DNA of 64,000 nucleotides. Origin: Streptomyces sp. NBC_01750. Lineage in GTDB: Bacteria; Actinomycetota; Actinomycetes; Streptomycetales; Streptomycetaceae. This document shows, piece by piece, positions 17,834 through 26,009 of this stretch. The notes beneath the pieces were generated by a model. The model was not told the DNA's origin. It made no database searches and saw only the letters and a program-made list of their open reading frames with translations. The position numbers and the translations under genes are program-made. The number at the start of each line of letters is the position of its first letter. Positions within the stretch are counted from its first letter, which is position 1. The stretch is taken from positions 7,504,001 to 7,568,000 of the forward strand of contig NZ_CP109137.1 of assembly GCF_035918095.1 (NCBI RefSeq), read 5' to 3'.

Positions 17834-18754
17834 TCAGGGACCCACCTGAACGGTGGCCGCGGTCAGCCGCCGGACCGCGTGCAGCAGCGCGTGCTCGGCG
17901 GCCAGGGCCACGGCATGCGCCTGCCGCACCGTCAGCGCCGGGTCGACCACGATCGAGGTCTCGGCCCGCAAATCGTGCCCGAGCCAGCGCATTCGCACCT
18001 CCCGCACGGCCCGTACGCCCTCGACATGGGAGAGCGCGTGCTCCGCCTCGTCGACCAGCGCCGGGTCCACCGCGTCCATCAGCCGGTGCCAGATCTCGCG
18101 CGCCGCACCGCGCAGCACCAGCGCGATCGCCCCGGTGATCGCAAGTCCGATCAGCGGATCGGCCCACCGCCATCCGAGTACAGCTCCGCCCGCGCCCAGC
18201 AGTACGGCCAGTGAAGTGAAAGCGTCGCTCCGGGCATGCAGTCCGTCGGCCACCAGCGCTGCCGACCCGATCCTGCGGCCTGTACGGATCCGGGCCCTTG
18301 CCACCCACTCGTTGCCCATGAAACCCACCAGGCCGGCCACAGCCACTGCGGCCGGATGGCTGACATCCTGCGGCTCGAACAGCCGCCGCAGCGCCTCGTA
18401 CCCGGCGAAGGCCGCCGACGCGGCGATCACCAGCACCACGAAGACGCCCGCCAGATCCTCCGCCCGGCCGAAGCCGTAGGTGTAGCGGCGGGTGGCCGCC
18501 CGCCGGCCGAGGACGAAGGCGAGGGCGAGCGGCAGAGCGGTCAGCGCGTCGGTGGCGTTGTGGACGGTGTCACCGAGCAGCGCCACCGACCCCGAAGCGC
18601 TCGCGATCACCGCCTGGACGGCGGTGGTGGCGGCGAGCACACCGAAGGAGAACCACAGCGTCCGCAGTCCCTCGGCCGATCGTTCGAGGGCGGCGTCGAT
18701 GCGGTCGTGGGTGTGGTGATGGTGGTGACCATGAACGTGCCCGTGACCCGTCAT
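17834..18754 (-). CDS. cation diffusion facilitator (Zn/Co-type efflux)
   Basis: 306-aa CDF transporter with a His-rich N-terminus (GHGHVHGHHHHHTHD), six predicted membrane segments and the metal-site pairs HNATDA in TM2 and HARSDA in TM5 (site A of the HxxxD type). The cytoplasmic C-terminal domain begins near VEGVRAVREVRMRWLGHDLRAE. It would export Zn2+ or a similar divalent cation in exchange for protons. ATG 18754 is taken as start because GGTGG lies just upstream; GTG 18763 is possible. No metal regulator is adjacent. A second, distinct CDF is encoded near 50 kb. Confidence 0.9.
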   Translation of the reverse strand: MTGHGHVHGHHHHHTHDRIDAALERSAEGLRTLWFSFGVLAATTAVQAVIASASGSVALLGDTVHNATDALTALPLALAFVLGRRAATRRYTYGFGRAEDLAGVFVVLVIAASAAFAGYEALRRLFEPQDVSHPAAVAVAGLVGFMGNEWVARARIRTGRRIGSAALVADGLHARSDAFTSLAVLLGAGGAVLGWRWADPLIGLAITGAIALVLRGAAREIWHRLMDAVDPALVDEAEHALSHVEGVRAVREVRMRWLGHDLRAETSIVVDPALTVRQAHAVALAAEHALLHAVRRLTAATVQVGP

Positions 18755-18832
18755 GGTCACCACCCTGACGCATCAAATCCCTTGCAGCCACTGCCGAAAA
18801 GCATCCACTGACCAGCTGCCAAGGGTTTGCGC

Positions 18833-19822
18833 CTACTGCCCGGACGCGGTCACCGGATAGTGGTCGGAGAGGTTGGTGTAGGTGTACTTCGTGCCCCAGC
18901 TGGAGACCGTCCAGGGCGCGCTCTGTTCCTTGATCACCTCATTCGTCCAGCCGGCCGGCTTGGGGTGCCCGGCGCGGTGCAGGACGTAGTCCAGGTCCTC
19001 GCGCGGGTCGTCCGGGTAGCGGTAGGAGGCAATCGAATTCTCCTCGGTGTCGAAGGAGTACGGGTGCCCGGTGCGGGCGTCCGCCCCCACGAGATCCGCG
19101 TCGGCGAGCATCGTCGCGTACTCCGGCGTCCGCGAATCCACGTTGAAGTCGCCCGCGACGAGGACCTGTTCGGACGCTGGGATGTTCTTGGCGTCGAGGA
19201 AGGCGTCGATGGCCTTGAACTGGCGGCTGCGCATCTGCGCCGCCTCGCCCGCGGCGCAGCCGGGGTCGGTCGACTGCGTATGTGTCCCCACCACATGGAC
19301 CTTTGTGCCGTTCACATTCAACACGACATAGACGAAGCCCTTGTTGGACCACCAGTCCGCGCCGCAGGCGTCCTTGTAGACGTACTGCTCCTTGCGGACG
19401 ACCGGCCACTTGCTGAGCACCGCCACCCCGCCGTCCTCCGGTGTGGCGGCCGAGTACGACCCACCGGTCGCGTCCCAGCCGTCCCTGCTGCGCCCCATCA
19501 CCGGGGTCTGGTACGGGTACTGGGCCGCGGCCTTCTGCTTCAGCGCGTCCGAGGAAGAGTTGTCGAAGGCCTCCTGCACGACGACGACGTCCTTGCCCTG
19601 GAAGAACGTGGTCGCCGGAATGGCCGCGGCCCGGTGGTCCTGGCCCCAGTTGGGGTACAGCGTCTTGCTGAACAGGAAGGTGTTGTACGTCAGCACTTTG
19701 AGGGACGGCGTTGCCTCCGCGGGTGCGGCGGAGGCCGTCGGAGCCGTCCCGGTGAGGACGGCTGCGGCGAGCGCGGTGGACAGGGCTGCGCCAGGGATAC
19801 GGCGGAGCACGGCGTGCGGCAC
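18833..19822 (-). CDS. secreted sphingomyelinase C-like phosphodiesterase
   Basis: 329-aa exported member of the endonuclease/exonuclease/phosphatase fold, closest in motif to bacterial neutral sphingomyelinases. A signal peptide ends near TASA-AP. Active-site blocks are LTYNTF (Asn), VVVVQEAFDN (metal Glu), VVGTHTQSTDPGC, VAGDFNVD and the C-terminal LSDHYPVTA (catalytic His). It would hydrolyse sphingomyelin or related phospholipids outside the cell. Start is GTG 19822 with GGGAG about six bases upstream. Substrate is inferred from family; phosphate scavenging is a possible role. Confidence 0.85.
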   Translation of the reverse strand: MPHAVLRRIPGAALSTALAAAVLTGTAPTASAAPAEATPSLKVLTYNTFLFSKTLYPNWGQDHRAAAIPATTFFQGKDVVVVQEAFDNSSSDALKQKAAAQYPYQTPVMGRSRDGWDATGGSYSAATPEDGGVAVLSKWPVVRKEQYVYKDACGADWWSNKGFVYVVLNVNGTKVHVVGTHTQSTDPGCAAGEAAQMRSRQFKAIDAFLDAKNIPASEQVLVAGDFNVDSRTPEYATMLADADLVGADARTGHPYSFDTEENSIASYRYPDDPREDLDYVLHRAGHPKPAGWTNEVIKEQSAPWTVSSWGTKYTYTNLSDHYPVTASGQ

Positions 19823-20153
19823 AAGGACTCCCGAAGGTGGTGGGGGGTACGACCGGCGCCGCACATCAAATCAGCCGGAGTTACCTCCTGGTAATGACCA
19901 GGTGCCTACTTTCTTTCCGCAGCCCCACGATCACGCCAACTCCCCGGAATCCGCGCGGTTGTTCGCGCACGTGGAGGGGTGGTCGCCCGGCGGGGTCGAT
20001 CCTGCGGATCTCGCGTAACGGGCTGTAACCGGCCCCTGTTCCCTCCCCTCGCCGGAGAGCCGAAGTTACAATTGATATCGAGTTGTTCCACCGGCCTTGT
20101 CGACAACGCTGACGCTGATTCAGGCCGGGCTCGGACCCGCCAGGAGCGCACCG
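19823..20153. other. 331-bp intergenic region with a CCTGGT/ACCAGG palindrome
   Basis: No gene is visible. A perfect inverted repeat CCTGGT-N4-ACCAGG lies at 19887-19902, about 65 bp upstream of the sphingomyelinase-like start, and may be an operator. The AT-rich stretch near 20063 (AAGTTACAATTGATATCGAG) is a plausible promoter zone for the MpaB-like gene. Confidence 0.4.
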
Positions 20154-21029
20154 ATGAACAGGGTCGCAGCAGAACCCGTACCGCTCCCGCCCGGCGGAGT
20201 GCTGTGGACCTACGCCGGCGACATCCGGGCCCTGCTGATGCTGCCCGCCGCCCTCACCCTGCAGGTCGCCCACCCCGCAGTCGGCGCGGGCGTCGACGAC
20301 CACTCCGTCTTCCGTACCGACCCCTGGGGCCGCGGGGAGCGCTCCCTGCACTCGCTCCAGCTCTGGGTGTACGGCGGTGAGGCGGCGGCTGAGGAGGGCC
20401 GCAGACTCCGCGAGCTCCACAAGACGATTCGGGGCACGGACGCCCACGGCCGCCGCTACCACGCGCTCAGCCCCGCCTGCTACTCCTGGGTGCACGCCAC
20501 CGGCTTCCCCGTCTACCAGCACGCGCTGCGCTATCTGGCGCCTCCGCTCACCGAGGTCCAGGAGCGGCAGCTGTACGCGGAGTGGCTCCAGGTCGGCCGG
20601 ATCCTCGGCATCCACGACCGGGACATGCCGCAGACGATCGAGGAGTTCTGGCCGTACTACCGCAAGGTGCTCGCCGACGAGATCGAGGCGACCGTCGTCG
20701 TACGCGAACTGATCGCCACCGACCGGCCGGTGCCGCCGCCCGACCGAGGACCGCTCGCGGTGAGACTGCTGCTCAGGACGGCGTGGCCGCTGCTGCTCCC
20801 TCCGCTCGCCCGCTTCCGCCGCTTCATCACGATCGGGCTGATGCCGCCCGACGCACGCCAGGCGATCGGCCTGGAGTGGACGGATGAGCAGGAGCGGCGG
20901 CTGCGCAGAGTCGCCCGGTTCGTACGGGCCGTGGTTCCCGTGCTCCCCGAGCGACTGCGGTACCTCCCGCTCGCGCGCGAGGCGCGACGGGCCGCCCGGC
21001 TCAGCCGGTCAGCCCGCCCCGTGCGATGA
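20154..21029 (+). CDS. oxygenase MpaB family protein (DUF2236)
   Basis: 291-aa protein of the MpaB/latex-clearing-protein (DUF2236) family of haem-dependent oxygenases. Visible features are the N-terminal [34 protein letters not shown] with the conserved His, the [35 protein letters not shown] block, and [10 protein letters not shown]. Members cleave double bonds or oxidise polyketides and rubber; the substrate here is unknown. Start ATG 20154 has AGGAG eight bases upstream. Its 3' end overlaps the convergent GH1 gene by 29 bp. Confidence 0.85.
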   Translation: MNRVAAEPVPLPPGGVLWTYAGDIRALLMLPAALTLQVAHPAVGAGVDDHSVFRTDPWGRGERSLHSLQLWVYGGEAAAEEGRRLRELHKTIRGTDAHGRRYHALSPACYSWVHATGFPVYQHALRYLAPPLTEVQERQLYAEWLQVGRILGIHDRDMPQTIEEFWPYYRKVLADEIEATVVVRELIATDRPVPPPDRGPLAVRLLLRTAWPLLLPPLARFRRFITIGLMPPDARQAIGLEWTDEQERRLRRVARFVRAVVPVLPERLRYLPLAREARRAARLSRSARPVR

Positions 21030-22401
21030 CGTCCGCGTACCAGCGGGCGCTGTCCTTGAACGTACGGCGCTGGGTCGCGAAGTCGACATGAACGATGCCG
21101 AACCGCTTGCTGTAGCCGTAGGCCCACTCGAAGTTGTCCAGCAGCGACCACAGGAAGTAGCCGCGCACATCCGCGCCGTCCGCGATGGCCCGGTGCACCG
21201 CCGCGAGGTGGGACCGCAGATACGCCACCCGCTCGGGGTCATGGACCGCGCCCGACGGATCGGCGTAGTCGTCGTACGCGGCGCCGTTCTCGGTGATCAC
21301 CAGTGGTACGCCCGGAAGGTCGTCACGCAGGCGGATCAGCAGCTCGTGCAGACCGTCGGCATCGACCGGCCAGTCCATCGCGGTACGCGGGCCCGGCGCG
21401 GGCACGAAGCGGACGTGCTGTTCCGCGCCGGCCCACGGCGAGGGTGAGTCCGACGACCCGGCAGCGACGACCGTGGGGGAGTAGTAGTTGATGCCCAGCG
21501 TGTCGATCGGCGTGGAGATCATGTCCAGATCGCCGTCCTGTACAAAGGCCCAGTCGGTGACCGAAGCCGTGTCGCGGACCAGATCCTCAGGAAGCCGGCC
21601 GTGGAACACCGGATCGAGGAAGATCCGGTTCCCGACGGCATCGATCCGGCGAGCCGCGTCCAGGTCGTCCTCGGAGTCCGTGAGCGGCCGCACCACATGC
21701 AGATTGAGCGTCAGCGAGATCTCCGACGTCGAGGGCAGCGCGGCATGCAGCGTCCGCGCGGCCCACCCGTGCGCCAGGTTGAAATGGTGCGATGCGCGCA
21801 GCGAGGCACTCGCGCTGGTGCGCCCCGGGGCGTGCACACCGGAGCCGTAGCCGAGGAACGCGGCGCACCACGGCTCGTTCAGCGTGGTCCAGGTCTTCAC
21901 CCGGTCGCCGAGCGCATCCGCCATGATCCCGGCGTAGTCGCCGAAGCGCCGGGCGGTCTCGCGCTGCGGCCAGCCGCCCGCGTCCTCCAGCTCCTGCGGC
22001 AGATCCCAGTGGTAGAGCGTGGCCACCGGCCGGATGCCCGCCTCGAGAAGCTCGTCGGTGAGCCGGCGGTAGAAGTCCAGTCCCTTCTGTACGGCGGGAC
22101 CGCGCCCGGTCGGCTGCACCCGCGGCCAGGCCACCGAGAACCGGTAGTCGGTGACGCCGAGCTGCTTCATCAGCGCGACGTCCTCGCGCATCCGGTGGTA
22201 GTGGTCGGCGGCGATGTCGCCGGTGTCGCCGTTGCGGACCTTGCCCGGCACACGGCTGAAGGTGTCCCAGATGGACGGCGTACGGCCGTCTTCCGCCGCG
22301 GCGCCCTCGATCTGGTACGCGGCGGTGGCGGTGCCCCAGCGGAATCCGGCCGGGAACCGGAGGTCCGTCGTCGTCTTGGGGCGTGCGTCGACAGCGGTCA
22401 T
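21001..22401 (-). CDS. family 1 beta-glucosidase (GH1)
   Basis: 466-aa retaining beta-glucosidase. The N-terminal [19 protein letters not shown] is the GH1 signature. The acid/base Glu is in TTLNEPW and the nucleophile Glu in [12 protein letters not shown]. No signal peptide is present, so it acts in the cytoplasm on imported disaccharides. It is the last gene of a binding protein-permease-permease-GH1 series and probably splits laminaribiose or short beta-glucans produced by the divergent GH81 enzyme. Start ATG 22401. Specificity is inferred from context. Confidence 0.95.
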   Translation of the reverse strand: MTAVDARPKTTTDLRFPAGFRWGTATAAYQIEGAAAEDGRTPSIWDTFSRVPGKVRNGDTGDIAADHYHRMREDVALMKQLGVTDYRFSVAWPRVQPTGRGPAVQKGLDFYRRLTDELLEAGIRPVATLYHWDLPQELEDAGGWPQRETARRFGDYAGIMADALGDRVKTWTTLNEPWCAAFLGYGSGVHAPGRTSASASLRASHHFNLAHGWAARTLHAALPSTSEISLTLNLHVVRPLTDSEDDLDAARRIDAVGNRIFLDPVFHGRLPEDLVRDTASVTDWAFVQDGDLDMISTPIDTLGINYYSPTVVAAGSSDSPSPWAGAEQHVRFVPAPGPRTAMDWPVDADGLHELLIRLRDDLPGVPLVITENGAAYDDYADPSGAVHDPERVAYLRSHLAAVHRAIADGADVRGYFLWSLLDNFEWAYGYSKRFGIVHVDFATQRRTFKDSARWYADVIARGGLTG

Positions 22402-22449
22402 GAGGTGGAACTCCCAGGAATAGAGACGGAGCGGTGCGGGGGAGGGGGG

Positions 22450-23355
22450 TCAGCCCTTGACGGCGCCCTGCATGATGCCGCCGACGATCTGCCGGCCGAG
22501 CAGACCGAAAACGAGCAGCACCGGGAGAGTGCCGAGCAGCGTGCCCGCCATGATCACGGACTGGTCGTGGACATAGCCGCCGCCGAGCTGGCGCAGGGCG
22601 ACCTGCACCGTCGGCTCCTGCGAGGAGAGCGCGACGATCGGCCAGAAGAAGTCGTTCCACGCGGCCATGAAGGTCAGCATCCCCAGCACGGCCATACCGG
22701 GCCGGGCGATCGGCACCACGATCGACCAGAAGATGCGGGCGGTGGACGCGCCGTCGACCCTGGCCGCCTCGATCAGCTCGTCCGGCAGCGACTGCACCAG
22801 GTACTGGCGCATGAAGAACACACCGAAGGCGGAGACCAGACCGGGGAGGATCACGGCCTGCAGCTGGTTCACCCACTGCAGCTCGGCGATCAGCATGAAG
22901 AGCGGGATCACACCGAGCTGCGGCGGGATCATCATGGTGCCCACCGTGATCGCCAGCAGCGCGCCGCGGCCGCGGAAGCGCAGCTTGGCGAAGGCGAATC
23001 CGGCGAGCGTGCAGCAGAGCACTGTGCCGACGGTGATCGAGCCGGAGACGATGAAGGAGTTGAGAAGAGCCTTGCCGATATCGGCCTCCTCCATCACCGC
23101 CTGAAAGTTGTGGAACAGATTCGAGCCCGGCAGCAGCGTCGGCGGCACTTTTGCCAGATCGGCGTTGGAGCGGCTGGCGGCGACGATCGTCCAGTAGAAC
23201 GGGAACGCCGAGACGAGGACGGCGGCGATCAGGATCGCGTGGGCGAGCCTGCCGCCCTGCATCGTGCGGCCGGCCCGGTTTCTCCTTGGGCGCGTGGGCC
23301 CGGGTCGTGCGCCCGCGGCGGGCGGCTCGGTCGGCGGAGCGGCGAGCGCGGTCAT
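22450..23355 (-). CDS. carbohydrate ABC transporter permease (MalG type)
   Basis: 301-aa inner-membrane permease with six predicted segments and the CUT1 EAA loop EAARVDGASTARIFWSIVVPIARPG that contacts the ATPase. The N-terminal 40 residues are Pro/Arg-rich and cytoplasmic. Its ATG overlaps the stop of the preceding permease by four bases (ATGA), so the two are translated together. No ATPase gene is in the locus. In streptomycetes such transporters commonly share the MsiK ATPase encoded elsewhere, which is the likely partner. Confidence 0.95.
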   Translation of the reverse strand: MTALAAPPTEPPAAGARPGPTRPRRNRAGRTMQGGRLAHAILIAAVLVSAFPFYWTIVAASRSNADLAKVPPTLLPGSNLFHNFQAVMEEADIGKALLNSFIVSGSITVGTVLCCTLAGFAFAKLRFRGRGALLAITVGTMMIPPQLGVIPLFMLIAELQWVNQLQAVILPGLVSAFGVFFMRQYLVQSLPDELIEAARVDGASTARIFWSIVVPIARPGMAVLGMLTFMAAWNDFFWPIVALSSQEPTVQVALRQLGGGYVHDQSVIMAGTLLGTLPVLLVFGLLGRQIVGGIMQGAVKG

Positions 23356-24296
23356 CGGCCGGCCTCCTTGCGGGAACGGCGGTGCGCGATCAGGGCGTTG
23401 ACCCCGACCAGCACCAGGATCAGCAGGAACATCACCCAGGCGATGGCGGCGGCCCGGCCCAGATGGAAGAAGCCCCAGCCCTGCTCGTACATGTAGAGGC
23501 CGAGCGTCTGGTACTGGTGCGAGATACCGCCGGAGATGGAGCCTTCGAAGAGCAGCGGTTCACCGAAGAGCTGGGTGGCGCCGATCGTCGAGACGACGAC
23601 GGTGAACAGGATCGTGGGACGCAGGCCCGGCAGGGTGACATGGATGAACTGCCGCCAGCGCGAGGCCCCGTCCATTTCGGCGGCCTCGTACAGCTCGCTC
23701 GGGATGGACTGCATGCCGGCCAGATAGATCAGCGCGTTGTAGCCGGTCCAGCGCCAGATGACGATGGTCGATACGGCGATCTGCGAGGAGACCGTGCCGG
23801 CCTGCCAGTCCACCGGATCGAAACCGACAAGGCCCAGTACATAGTTGATCAGGCCGAAATCGCGGCCGAAGAGCTGCGCGAAGACCAGGGTCGCGGCGGC
23901 GACGGAGGTCGCGTACGGCAGCAGCATCGCCGTACGCAGGAAAGTCCGGCCACGCAGCCGGTAGTTGAGCAAATGGGCCAGGCCCAGCGCCATCACCAGC
24001 TGGGGGACGGTGGACAGCACCCCGATGGTGAATGTGTTTCCCAGTGCGGTCCAGAAGATCTCGTCGTCGAAGAGCGCGGTGTAGTTGCCGAGGCCACGCC
24101 ACTCCATCTCGCCGGGCGTCTGCAGCTCTACCCGATAGAGGGAGACGAAGGCCGTGTAGATCAGCGGGAAGAGCCCGAAGGCGGCGAACAGGGTGAAGAA
24201 CGGAGCGATATAGGCGTACGGCGAGAGCGTGCGCCAGGTGCGGTGTGCGGCCGAGGGCCGGTTGGAGACCGGCTTCGCGCCGGCGGTGAGGGTCAC
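23352..24296 (-). CDS. carbohydrate ABC transporter permease (MalF type)
   Basis: 314-aa permease with a first membrane segment at about 32-54 and five more, plus the EAA loop EAAEMDGASRWRQFIHVTLPGLRP. Partner of the MalG-type gene immediately downstream. The start at 24296 precedes a basic N-terminal region. It is separated from the binding-protein gene by 169 bp that contains a strong hairpin, which would lower permease relative to binding-protein expression. Confidence 0.95.
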   Translation of the reverse strand: MTLTAGAKPVSNRPSAAHRTWRTLSPYAYIAPFFTLFAAFGLFPLIYTAFVSLYRVELQTPGEMEWRGLGNYTALFDDEIFWTALGNTFTIGVLSTVPQLVMALGLAHLLNYRLRGRTFLRTAMLLPYATSVAAATLVFAQLFGRDFGLINYVLGLVGFDPVDWQAGTVSSQIAVSTIVIWRWTGYNALIYLAGMQSIPSELYEAAEMDGASRWRQFIHVTLPGLRPTILFTVVVSTIGATQLFGEPLLFEGSISGGISHQYQTLGLYMYEQGWGFFHLGRAAAIAWVMFLLILVLVGVNALIAHRRSRKEAGR

Positions 24297-24360
24297 GGTG
24301 CGGCCCTTCGAGGAGTGGGAACGGGAAGTCGCGGAAGACCGGCAGCCGGAGGCCGGTCCG

Positions 24361-24400
24361 GCCGGGAACCAGGACCGGCTTGCCGGGAATCAGGACCGGC
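24361..24400. repeat. two 19-bp near-identical direct repeats
   Basis: Copies at 24361-24379 and 24382-24400 differ at one base (GCCGGGAAYCAGGACCGGC), period 21 bp. They lie between permease and binding-protein genes. Confidence 0.8.
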
Positions 24401-24413
24401 CTGAGGGAGTCGA

Positions 24414-24461
24414 GCGGTCCCGGGGAAGTTCGGGTGGCGTCCCGTACCTCCCCGGGACCGC
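24414..24461 (-). terminator. intra-operon hairpin after the binding-protein gene
   Basis: GCGGTCCCGGGGA (24414-24426) and TCCCCGGGACCGC (24449-24461) are exact complements, a 13-bp stem just past the binding-protein stop. No T-run follows, as is common in this genus. It likely acts as a partial terminator or 3' stabiliser that sets binding protein above permeases. Confidence 0.7.
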
Positions 24462-24465
24462 CGGG

Positions 24466-25770
24466 TCAGCCGGTGGCGTTCTCCACGTTCTTCTTCGCGG
24501 TCGACCAGGCCTTGTCGGGCGATGTGCCCTTGCGCTCCACCTCGCTCAGCGCGTTGGTGATCTGGTCGGCGACGCTCTTGTCGTGCACTCCGAGGACCTG
24601 GACGGGCGCCGCCTTGGCGGCGTCGCCGAAGATCTGGCCGATCGGCGCGTCGGAGAAGTACGGGTCCTTGGCGGCCGCGACCTTGGCGATGGCGCCGGTC
24701 GACGACGGGAAGTTGCCCTGCTTGGTGAAGAGCTTCGCCTGCTGCTCGGGGGCGGTGAGCCACTGGATCAGCTCGTACGCCTCCTTCTTGTGCTTCGCGG
24801 CACGGGGGATCGCGAGATACGAACCGCCCCAGTTGCCTGCGCCCGCGGGCAGCTTGGCGATGTCCCACTTGCCCTTGCCGGCGTCACCGGCCTGGCCCTT
24901 GATGTAGCCGAGCATCCAGGCCGGGCAGGGCATGGTGGCGAACGAGCCTGCGGAGAACGCCTGGTTCCACTGCGGTGACCACTGGTCGAGCTTGGCGCTC
25001 AGGCCCGACTTCGCCGCCTCGGCGGAGGCGGCCCAGGCGGCTTCGACCGCCGGGTTGTCTTCGTAGATCAGCTTCCCGGAGGCGTCGTAGTACCGCTCCT
25101 TCTCCTGGCCGATCATGATCGTGTAGAGGCTGCCGACGCTGTCCATCCAGGCGCTCTTGGCCGGAGCCTTCTTCTTGTACTCCTTGCCGAGCGCCAGATA
25201 GCCGTCCCAGGTGGACCACTTCTTCGCCAGCTCCGCACGGTCGGTGGGCAGACCGGCCTGCTTGAAGAGGTCGGAGCGGTAGCACATGGCCTCCGGGCCG
25301 ACATCCGTACCCAGGCCGAGGACCTGGCCGTCCTTGCCTGTCGCCGCCGACCACTTGGCCTCGGCGAACTGGTCCTTGAGCTTGTCGGCGCCGTACTGCT
25401 TCAGGTCCTCGAACTTGTCGGCCTGCTGCTGGGTGACCGCGGCGATCCGGCCCACCTCGATGCCTTGCACGTCCGCCAGTCCGCCACCGCCGGCGAGTCG
25501 TGTCTGCAGCGACTTCCAGTAGTCCTGCTCGTCCTCGGTGTCGGTCTGCTTGATCTTGACGTTCGGGTGGAGCTTCTCGTACTCCGCGTAGAGCCCGGCC
25601 TCCTTGTAGCCGAAGGATCCGAAGAGGTCCACGGTGAGCGTGACCTTGCCGCCCGCACTGTCGGACGTGCCGTCCGACGATCCGGATCCACAGGCGGCGA
25701 GCAGTGCCCCCGCGAGCGCGACCGCACCCAGGCGGACCGCGGCTCTCTTGGCGGCTCGGGCGTTGGGCAT
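24466..25770 (-). CDS. extracellular sugar-binding lipoprotein of a CUT1 ABC transporter
   Basis: 434-aa solute-binding protein. The signal peptide ends in the lipobox ALLAACGSG, so the mature protein is lipid-anchored outside the membrane. The rest has the family-1 binding protein pattern (KVTLTVDLFGSFGYKEAGLYAEYEKLHP, WSPQWNQAFSAGSFATMPCPAWMLG, IPRAAKHKKEAYELIQWLTAPEQQ). With the two permeases and GH1 it forms a beta-glucoside/beta-glucan oligosaccharide uptake system. Start ATG 25770. An LacI-type operator lies 38-51 bp upstream of the start codon. Confidence 0.93.
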   Translation of the reverse strand: MPNARAAKRAAVRLGAVALAGALLAACGSGSSDGTSDSAGGKVTLTVDLFGSFGYKEAGLYAEYEKLHPNVKIKQTDTEDEQDYWKSLQTRLAGGGGLADVQGIEVGRIAAVTQQQADKFEDLKQYGADKLKDQFAEAKWSAATGKDGQVLGLGTDVGPEAMCYRSDLFKQAGLPTDRAELAKKWSTWDGYLALGKEYKKKAPAKSAWMDSVGSLYTIMIGQEKERYYDASGKLIYEDNPAVEAAWAASAEAAKSGLSAKLDQWSPQWNQAFSAGSFATMPCPAWMLGYIKGQAGDAGKGKWDIAKLPAGAGNWGGSYLAIPRAAKHKKEAYELIQWLTAPEQQAKLFTKQGNFPSSTGAIAKVAAAKDPYFSDAPIGQIFGDAAKAAPVQVLGVHDKSVADQITNALSEVERKGTSPDKAWSTAKKNVENATG

Positions 25771-25797
25771 GGGAAGCCTCCCTTGGCTTCGGTGGAG

Positions 25798-25821
25798 CGA
25801 GAGCGCTTGAGAGCGCTCTCA
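25798..25821. promoter_or_regulatory. LacI-type operator before the sugar transporter genes
   Basis: A perfect 14-bp palindrome TGAGAGCGCTCTCA lies at 25808-25821, overlapped by a degenerate second copy CGAGAGCGCTTGAG at 25798-25811. The core AGAGCGCTCT is the pattern bound by LacI/CebR-class repressors in this genus. Confidence 0.8.
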
Positions 25822-25920
25822 GAGATGCGACTGGAGCGTGCCCCGGAGGTGTCCGCCCCGTCAAGACTCGAAGGGATAACGGCTTGGACTCGGCGCGAAC
25901 TACTGCCTGTGTCCCGCGTA

Positions 25921-25973
25921 TTGACACTTCTGATTCAGGAGTTTTACGTTCCCATCATCTGAGAGCGCTCTCG
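25921..25973 (+). promoter_or_regulatory. promoter and operator of the GH81 gene
   Basis: TTGACA (25921-25926) and TACGTT (25945-25950) are spaced 18 bp, placing the start near 25957. The operator TGAGAGCGCTCTCG (25960-25973, 13 of 14 bases as the upstream site) sits just downstream, a position that blocks transcription when bound. Confidence 0.75.
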
Positions 25974-26009
25974 GACGCCCCTTCCCGTGATGACTTCGAG
26001 GTGCCGTCC

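Noticed and set aside
17685..18308. In-frame upstream extension of the streptogrisin gene to 561 codons
   Set aside because: Overlaps the CDF gene antisense to codon bias and would bury the signal peptide; AAGGAG marks the start at 17684.
19881..19905. PHO box before the sphingomyelinase-like gene
   Set aside because: The site is a CCTGGT/ACCAGG inverted repeat, not the 11-bp direct repeats expected for PhoP.
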